Source: an uncultured Bacteroidota bacterium (GTDB lineage Bacteria; Bacteroidota; Bacteroidia; Chitinophagales; Chitinophagaceae). Taken from it: 7,797 bases of DNA. The translations under genes were made by a program, and so were the position numbers. The notes beneath the pieces are model-generated. The model did not search any database, had not been told where the DNA came from, and saw only the letters and a program-made list of their open reading frames with translations. The DNA is taken from the NCBI GenBank assembly GCA_903905685.1, contig CAIVHI010000255.1:1-7797 (forward strand), read 5' to 3'. Below, piece after piece: positions 1-5,085 of the stretch. The number at the start of each line of letters is the position of its first letter. The first letter of the stretch is position 1.

Positions 1-138
1 AAGACACCCCGACCAAATCGCCCGCCATGCCCCCCCACCGGTCAAGAATCCGGTAGTTCGGCTAAAATTTTGTAGAACTTCAACTTTCAGGGCCCGCAAA
101 ATCAACTTCGGAGGCCTCCCGCATACATAATACAATAC

Positions 139-291
139 CTAGGCCTTGGGCTTAAACGCGTCATCCATCGGCCAGCTCGCCCCCTCCATTACAACCGCCA
201 CTCCAGGTAGCTCGGCGTGGCGGCCACCAAATTGCTTGCAGGAGGTGCCTGCCTCGTCCCACTTCTTGATTGCTTCAACCTTCGTGGCCAT
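139..291 (-). CDS. Possible 50-residue hypothetical protein
   Basis: I do not recognise this product. The frame runs from ATG at 291-289 to TAG at 141-139. It begins MATKVEAIKKWDEAG, continues through SCKQFGGRHAELPG and ends MDDAFKPKA. The composition is that of a normal soluble protein: a charged amphipathic N-terminal helix, then a Gly/Pro-containing middle and a lysine-rich tail. The frame stays open upstream to about position 360 (after a TAA at 363-361) but has no ATG there, so the piece could also be the C-terminal remnant of a longer gene broken by a frameshift. No convincing ribosome-binding site or promoter precedes it. No signal peptide or membrane segment is present. It is listed because the amino-acid pattern looks coding, but chance is a real alternative. 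Confidence 0.3.
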   Translation of the reverse strand: MATKVEAIKKWDEAGTSCKQFGGRHAELPGVAVVMEGASWPMDDAFKPKA

Positions 292-399
292 CAACAACCG
301 GGGTTCACCAATGCCATAGTGAAATCGTAAACCATGGTGTATCTGGAAGGGTCTGCAATATTACGGCCTTCATTTAACGCGCGGTTTGTGCAAAGGTCT

Positions 400-407
400 T
401 AATTTTG
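400..407 (+). promoter_or_regulatory. Candidate -7 promoter element for the acyl carrier protein gene
   Basis: TAATTTTG matches the Bacteroidota -7 consensus TAnnTTTG exactly. A TTTG at 385-388 is too close to serve as a normal -33 element, so the upstream half is weak. Transcription from here would leave a leader of roughly 70 bases before the ATG at 483. The same octamer occurs upstream of the SulP gene at 3314-3321. Confidence 0.35.
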
Positions 408-482
408 GCTATAGTTCGGTTTCGCATTTGCTATATTGACCGAGATTAGAGGCGATACGTGAACAGGCAGGTTGGAATAAAC

Positions 483-740
483 ATGGAGCGATACGAAATA
501 CTGGAGGCCCTGAATACCATTTTCAACAAAATAGTTGAAAGCGGTAACGTGCGGCTAGTTGAAACGAGTTTTGCCGACGATATTGGAGAATGGGAGTCCC
601 TGAACCACATTCGATTTATAGTGGCAATTGAAAAACACTTTGCTTTACGTATCAATACAGGTGACATAGTAGGCCTTAAGTCGATAAGCAGCATTCTCAA
701 CGTCATAGAAGCTGCTATGGGGCCAACTGCAAAAAAATGA
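483..740 (+). CDS. Acyl carrier protein-like protein (solitary)
   Basis: An 85-residue protein with the size and layout of a single acyl/peptidyl carrier domain. An amphipathic first helix (residues 2-18) is followed by an acidic loop (AFADD-like, here SFADDIGEW, 29-37), then the carrier serine, then the long helix NHIRFIVAIEKHF and the short C-terminal helices. The motif is W-E-S-L-N-H-I with Ser39 as the expected 4'-phosphopantetheine attachment site; most carriers have Asp where this one has Glu38. SLNHI resembles stand-alone carriers from polysaccharide or secondary-lipid clusters more than housekeeping AcpP, but no ketosynthase, acyltransferase or ligase gene lies beside it, so its partner is unknown. 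The ATG at 483 is chosen because it starts just before helix 1. An in-frame GTG at 459, preceded by AGAGG six bases upstream, is an alternative giving 93 residues. A longer opposite-strand frame (446-823) has no protein-like features and is rejected. Confidence 0.78.
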   Translation: MERYEILEALNTIFNKIVESGNVRLVETSFADDIGEWESLNHIRFIVAIEKHFALRINTGDIVGLKSISSILNVIEAAMGPTAKK

Positions 741-889
741 CATACCGGAAAGGTAAAATATCCTGTCTTTGGTTCAAGCATCGGTTTACTGTCTTCAACT
801 AATAATCCGGCACCCTTGCTCAAAGCAATCCATCCTTAATAGGCAATCATATTACACCACATTTTCTCCAGACCTCAATACATTTGCTC

Positions 890-2551
890 ATGGATTCATT
901 TAAAGTTTCAGGAAGGATCATCGACATTTTACAAAGACGCATTTATCCGGCATTGGTCCACGTAAAAAATGGTGTAATCGAGGCTGTGGTCGAGCAAGAT
1001 TCCTGCGACGACGTACTTTTGCTTCCAGGATTTGTTGACGCACACATCCACATAGAGAGCTCTATGTTGGTGCCTTCGGCATTTGCACAAATTGCCGTCA
1101 CACACGGCACCGTCGCAACAGTGTCCGACCCTCATGAAATTGCCAATGTATGCGGGTTGGAAGGGGTTCGATACATGATAGAAAACGGCAAAACAACGCC
1201 ATTTAAATTCCACTTCGGCGCCCCCTCCTGCGTGCCGGCTACAGGGTTCGAAACTGCCGGAGCCAAACTATCCGCCGCTGACACCGAAATATTGCTCAGC
1301 AGTCCTGACATCTACTATTTGTCGGAGATGATGAACTTCCCGGGCGTGCTTCATGGCGACCCTGAGGTAATGGCCAAAATAGCTGCCGCGCACAAACTGG
1401 GCAAACCTGTTGATGGCCATGCTCCGGGCCTGACAGGAGAAGCAGCAAGAAAATATGCCGAAGTCGGCATTAATACCGACCACGAGTGTTTTACGCTCCC
1501 AGAAGCGCTTCATAAGCTGAACTGTGGAATGGACATTTTGATAAGGGAAGGAAGCGCTGCAAAAAACTTTGCCGCCCTTCATGAGCTGATTGGCACACAT
1601 CCCGAGCGAGTCATGTTTTGCAGCGACGACAAACATCCCGACGAACTGGTTAACGGCCATATCAATGAAGTCGTAAAACGTGCGCTGGCATTGGGATACG
1701 ACCTATTTGACGTATTGCGTGCGGCGTGTATAAATCCCGTGCTGCACTACGGGCTCCATGTAGGGCTCCTTAGGCCCGGCGACCCGGCAGATTTCATCGT
1801 TATCAACAACATCAGCGAGCTGAATGTCTTGAGCACCTATATAGATGGACGTTTGGTTGCCCAACGTGGGACTTCCCAACTGTATTTTGAACAAGCCCCC
1901 CCTATCAACAACTTCAAGGCAACATCAATGGCTCCCTCAGACTTTGCGTTACCTTCCCGTTTGCCCACCCCCTATATACGAGCGATTTTGGCGAATGAAG
2001 GTCAGCTTGTGACAGATGAAATTGTTGTGCCGGGAAAGATGGAGAATGGACATTTGGTAGCCGATGTCGACACCGACATTTTGAAAATCGCAGTATTAAA
2101 CCGATACACTCCTAATGCGAAGCCGGCCGTGGGTTTCATAAAGAATTTCGGGTTGAAGCGTGGTGCGCTTGCTTCTACCGTTGCCCACGATTCCCACAAC
2201 ATTATTTGCATAGGCACCAACGACGCATCAATGTCGCTTGCCATAAATGCAGTAATTGCACACCAGGGCGGCATAGCAGCGTGCGATAACGACGGAAGCA
2301 TTGCGTGTATGCCATTGCCCATAGGCGGCCTGATGACCAATACAGGTGCCCACACGGCTGCTGCTCAATACCAATTGGTAGATGCAAAAGCCAAGAGCTT
2401 GGGTACGCCACTTCATGCGCCGTTTATGACTTTGTCGTTTATGGCACTACTGGTCATTCCGAGCTTGAAAATGAGCGACCTTGGGCTATTTGACGGTACT
2501 ACTTTCCAATTTACAGCTGGGGAGCTGGCTAGCCCTTACCCGCAATTTTGA
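890..2551 (+). CDS. ade: Adenine deaminase
   Basis: A 553-residue cytosolic metalloenzyme of the amidohydrolase superfamily that hydrolyses adenine to hypoxanthine and ammonia in purine salvage. The length is normal for the bacterial Ade family. A small N-terminal beta domain is followed by PGFVDAHIHIESS with metal ligands His52 and His54. Further conserved sites are DPHE (His82), LSEMMN (Glu147), the metal-ligand motifs DGHAPGL (His177) and TDHE (His198), and the catalytic FCSDD at 244-247. PGDPADF (about 297-302) returns to the beta domain. The C-terminal Ade-specific domain carries GFIKNFGLKRGA, HDSHN (433-437) and IGGLMTN. All motifs are intact, so activity is likely. The ATG at 890 fits the family's usual start (M-x-x-F-x-V-S-G); a TTG two codons upstream is less likely. 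No good ribosome-binding site is visible. The last 23 bases overlap the 3' end of the convergent regulator gene. The upstream gene is separated by 149 bases and is unrelated, so ade is probably transcribed alone. Confidence 0.97.
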   Translation: MDSFKVSGRIIDILQRRIYPALVHVKNGVIEAVVEQDSCDDVLLLPGFVDAHIHIESSMLVPSAFAQIAVTHGTVATVSDPHEIANVCGLEGVRYMIENGKTTPFKFHFGAPSCVPATGFETAGAKLSAADTEILLSSPDIYYLSEMMNFPGVLHGDPEVMAKIAAAHKLGKPVDGHAPGLTGEAARKYAEVGINTDHECFTLPEALHKLNCGMDILIREGSAAKNFAALHELIGTHPERVMFCSDDKHPDELVNGHINEVVKRALALGYDLFDVLRAACINPVLHYGLHVGLLRPGDPADFIVINNISELNVLSTYIDGRLVAQRGTSQLYFEQAPPINNFKATSMAPSDFALPSRLPTPYIRAILANEGQLVTDEIVVPGKMENGHLVADVDTDILKIAVLNRYTPNAKPAVGFIKNFGLKRGALASTVAHDSHNIICIGTNDASMSLAINAVIAHQGGIAACDNDGSIACMPLPIGGLMTNTGAHTAAAQYQLVDAKAKSLGTPLHAPFMTLSFMALLVIPSLKMSDLGLFDGTTFQFTAGELASPYPQF

Positions 2552-3230
2552 CAAGTGCCTCAAAATCTTGAATTTGGATTTTAGACCCCGATGTGGTTAC
2601 AATACGCTCGGACTTGAAATCCGACAATCCCCGAACGACGGTTTCCTTGGTAGTGCCGCACAATTGCGCCAAGTCGGCACGAGTCATATTGACCACGTTT
2701 GCGTCCTTCGAGGTCTTGCGGATTTTTTCAATCAAGTTAACCAAATTGGAAGCAAGCCGTTCTTTGACGGTCTTGCGGTTTTGGGCGGCGAGCGTGTTCA
2801 ACAACACACCGAATTCATGACTCAAAATGCGGAGTAGTTTCGAGGCGAGAATCGAAGACTGCTCAACAGCCGCCAGAAAGTCTTCGCGCGGAATGAACGC
2901 GATATGGGAATCTTCAAGAGCGATTGCGGAATCGAGGTACCTACCCGCACTCAATACCGATTGAAACCCCATTATATCGCCTGAAGTACATATATATACG
3001 ATGTGCTCGTTTTCATCCGCATCCAACTTTATTTTTTTCGCCATTCCAGATTCCAACATAAAAATGCCTGTCGGAAAACTGTTCTCTCGAAAAACAACCT
3101 GCCCTTTGTTATAAAGGTGTGAAGTCTTGTTCTTCAACAGCAATTCCATATCCTTCGCCGGCAAATCTTTCATGATTAGCGCTGAATTCCAATCAAATTT
3201 GTCGGCTGCGAAAACGTCTTGTTGGGCCAT
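2529..3230 (-). CDS. Crp/Fnr-family transcriptional regulator
   Basis: A 233-residue DNA-binding regulator. Residues about 20-118 form a cyclic-nucleotide-binding-type beta barrel (YNKGQVVFREN, then FPTGIFMLESGMAKKI, then YICTSGDIMGF). A long dimerisation helix follows (about 119-165), then a C-terminal winged helix-turn-helix with MTRADLAQLCGTTKETVVRGL at about 182-202. The recognition helix keeps the Glu and Arg (Glu196, Arg200) that contact the half-site in Crp and FNR. The FNR iron-sulfur cysteines are absent and the GE...RxxS phosphate-binding signature of cAMP-binding Crp is not preserved, so the effector is unknown. Start: ATG at 3230-3228, preceded by TAGGATTG. An ATG at 3266-3264 (12 residues longer) and one at 3173-3171 are alternatives; the last would remove an N-terminal segment that aligns with relatives. 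The gene is divergent from the SulP transporter, and an FNR-like dyad lies between them. Its 3' end overlaps ade in convergent orientation. Confidence 0.92.
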   Translation of the reverse strand: MAQQDVFAADKFDWNSALIMKDLPAKDMELLLKNKTSHLYNKGQVVFRENSFPTGIFMLESGMAKKIKLDADENEHIVYICTSGDIMGFQSVLSAGRYLDSAIALEDSHIAFIPREDFLAAVEQSSILASKLLRILSHEFGVLLNTLAAQNRKTVKERLASNLVNLIEKIRKTSKDANVVNMTRADLAQLCGTTKETVVRGLSDFKSERIVTTSGSKIQIQDFEALVKIAGKG

Positions 3231-3236
3231 CAATCC

Positions 3237-3244
3237 TAAAGATA
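3237..3244 (-). promoter_or_regulatory. Possible -7 promoter element of the regulator gene
   Basis: On the minus strand this reads TATCTTTA, one mismatch from TAnnTTTG. A TTG at 3269-3267 lies 22 bases upstream, within the permitted spacing for a Bacteroidota -33 element, and falls inside the FNR-like dyad. The predicted transcript would start almost at the chosen ATG, which makes this assignment uncertain or implies a nearly leaderless mRNA. Confidence 0.3.
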
Positions 3245-3253
3245 GAAAAATTT

Positions 3254-3283
3254 TATTGACACACATCAATTTTTATATTGACA
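3254..3283 (+). repeat. Direct repeat TATTGACA, two copies 22 bases apart
   Basis: TATTGACA occurs at 3254-3261 and again at 3276-3283, a start-to-start distance of 22 bases, close to two turns of B-DNA. The first copy is the left arm of the FNR-like dyad; the second has no matching right arm. This could be an additional half-site for the same regulator on the same face of the helix. Confidence 0.4.
3255..3270. promoter_or_regulatory. FNR-like dyad operator between the regulator and SulP genes
   Basis: ATTGACACACATCAAT is an inverted repeat with 5-base perfect arms ATTGA/TCAAT around a 6-base centre. Its core, TTGAC-ACAC-ATCAA at 3256-3269, has the exact geometry of an FNR box (TTGAT-N4-ATCAA) with one mismatch. 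It lies in the divergent promoter region of a Crp/Fnr-family gene whose recognition helix keeps the contact Glu and Arg. Its centre is about 65 bases upstream of the transporter transcription start predicted from the TAATTTTG octamer, a typical activator position, and it covers the likely -33 region of the regulator gene, a typical repressor position. That this regulator binds here is inference. Confidence 0.55.
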
Positions 3284-3313
3284 ACCCGCACATGACCTCA
3301 TGACATTGTGCTT

Positions 3314-3321
3314 TAATTTTG
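3314..3321 (+). promoter_or_regulatory. Candidate -7 promoter element for the SulP gene
   Basis: TAATTTTG is an exact match to the Bacteroidota -7 consensus TAnnTTTG. No good TTG lies about 19 bases upstream (the bases there read ATG, 3292-3294), which would suit a promoter that needs an activator. The predicted transcript starts near 3328, about 35 bases before the preferred ATG at 3363. Confidence 0.45.
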
Positions 3322-3362
3322 CCTCATTAAATAATGCCGTTAAACCTGAAGACATTTTAGGG

Positions 3363-5033
3363 ATGATTAGACCAAAACTATTAGACACCTTAAAAGGCTA
3401 TAACCGCCAACAATTCGTTGCCGACATGATTTCGGGCGTGATTGTCGGGATTGTGGCTTTACCCTTAGCTATCGCTTTTGGCATAGCATCGGGCGTCTCA
3501 CCCGAGAAAGGCCTTTTCACCGCCATTATTGCGGGGTTTATCATATCGGCCTTGGGCGGCAGTAAGGTGCAGATAGGGGGCCCCACGGGCGCCTTCATCG
3601 TCATTGTATATGGAATTGTACAGCAATACGGAATCAACGGTCTGGTAGTGGCCACGTTTATGGCAGGCATATTGTTGATAGCCATGGGGTTGCTGAAATT
3701 TGGCTCCCTCATAAAGTTCATTCCCCACCCGCTTATAGTAGGTTTTACCACCGGTATAGCGGTCATCATCTTTTCGTCTCAAATTAAAGATTCTCTCGGG
3801 CTTAGCATGGGATCCGTCCCAGCCGATTTTCTGCACAAGTGTATTGCATTTTCAGCCCACATACATACAATAAACCCCTATGCTGTTGTCCTTATGGCTG
3901 CCACAGTCGCCATCACCCAGAGTTGGTCTCGGATATCAAAAAAGATCCCGGGTTCGCTGGTAGCCATTATACTCACAACAGCCTTGGTTTATTTATTTCC
4001 GAATTTTGGAGGGCTTGCCGTTGAAACTATAGGCAGCAAATTCGGAGCCATACAAGCAACGTTCCCAACGCCGTCATGGCCATGTATCGACCTCACAACC
4101 ATCCAATTGTTGATTCGCCCCGCCTTCACGATTGCATTGCTCGGCGGCATAGAGTCGTTGTTGTCGGCCGTAGTGGCCGATGGCATGACTGGAGGCAGAC
4201 ACCGCTCTAATACGGAACTCGTAGCACAGGGAGTCGCAAACATCGTCTCCGCTGCCTTTGGCGGCATTCCCGCGACTGGAGCCATTGCACGCACTGCAAC
4301 CAATATCAAGAATGGCGGACGGACTCCCATAGCAGGTATGGTACACGCCATTACGCTCTTGATCATAGTTTTGTTTGTAGGAAAACTTGCTGCCTTCATC
4401 CCTATGGCCACATTGTCGGGCATATTGATAGTCGTATCCTACAACATGAGTGAATGGCGCAATTTTGTCGGCATTGCTAAGAGTAGAAGCGGCGATTCTT
4501 TGGTACTGTTGATTACGTTTGTGCTCACGGTGTTGGTCGACCTCACCGTTGCCATTGAAATCGGGATGATAGCGGCTATGCTGCTCTTTATGACCAAAAT
4601 GACCCGTTACAGCAATGTGACTGAAGTTTCTGGCCGCGCGGACGACTCTGAGGCCGACCATGATACAGATGCACTTTCCAACTATACCTACTCAAAAGCC
4701 ATCACCGTTTTTGAAATCAACGGCCCCCTGTTTTTCGGTGCCGCTTACAAGTTCAAGGAAGCCGTAATCCATATTGAACAGAAGCCCAAGGTTTTAGTGA
4801 TACGAATGCGAAACGTACCCATCATAGACGGAACCGGATTGAGAACCTTGGCCGAAGTGGAAACAGAGTGTAGCAGCCAACACATAAAATTGATATTGAC
4901 CGAGGTCAATACACAGTCGGTATATGAAGAGCTTTCCAAATACCGTTTGGTATTCCGTATCGGCAAGGCAAATATCGTCTCAACCATCGCCGAAGGGCTT
5001 GACCGAGCGGCAGCAATCCTTGACGAAAAATAA
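3363..5033 (+). CDS. SulP-family inorganic anion transporter with STAS domain
   Basis: A 556-residue inner-membrane transporter of the SulP/SLC26 family (sulfate permease type). Members move sulfate, bicarbonate, molybdate or other anions; the substrate cannot be fixed from sequence. It begins MIRPKLLDTLKGY, followed by about a dozen hydrophobic segments between residues 20 and 410. Family motifs include GGPTGAF (72-78), GGIESLLSA (262-269), the ADGMTGGRHRSNTEL block (about 272-286) and ATGAIARTATN. A charged linker (about 417-440) leads to a cytosolic STAS domain at 445-549. That domain's conserved loop reads IDGTG, with Thr where many anti-sigma-antagonist STAS domains have the phosphorylated Ser. 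The ATG at 3363, preceded by TTTTAGGG, matches where the family normally starts; an in-frame ATG at 3300 would add 21 unrelated residues and include the promoter-like octamer. The gene is divergent from a Crp/Fnr-type regulator that may control it. Confidence 0.95.
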   Translation: MIRPKLLDTLKGYNRQQFVADMISGVIVGIVALPLAIAFGIASGVSPEKGLFTAIIAGFIISALGGSKVQIGGPTGAFIVIVYGIVQQYGINGLVVATFMAGILLIAMGLLKFGSLIKFIPHPLIVGFTTGIAVIIFSSQIKDSLGLSMGSVPADFLHKCIAFSAHIHTINPYAVVLMAATVAITQSWSRISKKIPGSLVAIILTTALVYLFPNFGGLAVETIGSKFGAIQATFPTPSWPCIDLTTIQLLIRPAFTIALLGGIESLLSAVVADGMTGGRHRSNTELVAQGVANIVSAAFGGIPATGAIARTATNIKNGGRTPIAGMVHAITLLIIVLFVGKLAAFIPMATLSGILIVVSYNMSEWRNFVGIAKSRSGDSLVLLITFVLTVLVDLTVAIEIGMIAAMLLFMTKMTRYSNVTEVSGRADDSEADHDTDALSNYTYSKAITVFEINGPLFFGAAYKFKEAVIHIEQKPKVLVIRMRNVPIIDGTGLRTLAEVETECSSQHIKLILTEVNTQSVYEELSKYRLVFRIGKANIVSTIAEGLDRAAAILDEK

Positions 5034-5035
5034 AA

Positions 5036-5061
5036 GTGGGCAGGTTATGAAGCCTGCCCAC
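5036..5061 (-). terminator. Intrinsic terminator for the T9SS surface-protein gene
   Basis: A perfect 9-base-pair stem, GTGGGCAGG (5036-5044) with CCTGCCCAC (5053-5061), encloses an 8-base loop. Read on the minus strand, the hairpin is followed by TTTTATTTTT (complement of 5026-5035), the classic U-tract, and it lies 24 bases past the TAA of the minus-strand gene. On the + strand no T-run follows, so it should terminate the surface-protein transcript efficiently and the SulP transcript only through the stem. The T-tract lies over the last codons of the SulP gene. Confidence 0.8.
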
Positions 5062-5085
5062 CCGGTATTACAACGTCAACAACAT

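Larger units (their letters stand above)
1..482. other. Left-edge region without a firmly supported gene
   Basis: This stretch is mostly non-coding as far as I can see. Its left part is C-rich on the + strand (seven consecutive C at 30-36) and holds a 10-base perfect palindrome, GGAGGCCTCC, at 110-119, and the heptamer TCAACTT twice (80-86 and 102-108). The only open frame that reads like protein is a short minus-strand ORF at 139-291, listed separately. From 292 to about 400 I see nothing I can name. From 400 to 482 the sequence is AT-richer and looks like the promoter and leader of the acyl carrier protein gene. No tRNA, terminator hairpin or insertion-sequence end is visible. Confidence 0.5.

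Noticed and set aside
1..28. Possible minus-strand gene start (MAGDLVGVS) after a G-rich run
   Set aside because: Only nine codons are visible before the window ends, and an overlapping frame is equally open, so no call can be supported.
110..119. GGAGGCCTCC palindrome as a terminator or recombination site
   Set aside because: It has no loop and no T-tract, and a single 10-base palindrome is expected by chance at this frequency or as a simple restriction-like site.
446..823. A 125-codon minus-strand open frame across the carrier-protein gene
   Set aside because: It is antisense to a recognisable carrier domain and has no domain, coherent composition or promoter of its own.
879..886. TACATTTG, an exact TAnnTTTG octamer just before ade
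   Set aside because: Transcription from it would begin at or inside the ade start codon, and no TTG lies at a suitable distance upstream, so it is probably coincidental.
4074..4661. A 195-codon minus-strand open frame inside the SulP gene
   Set aside because: It lies wholly antisense to a well-conserved transporter and has low-complexity composition typical of a shadow frame.
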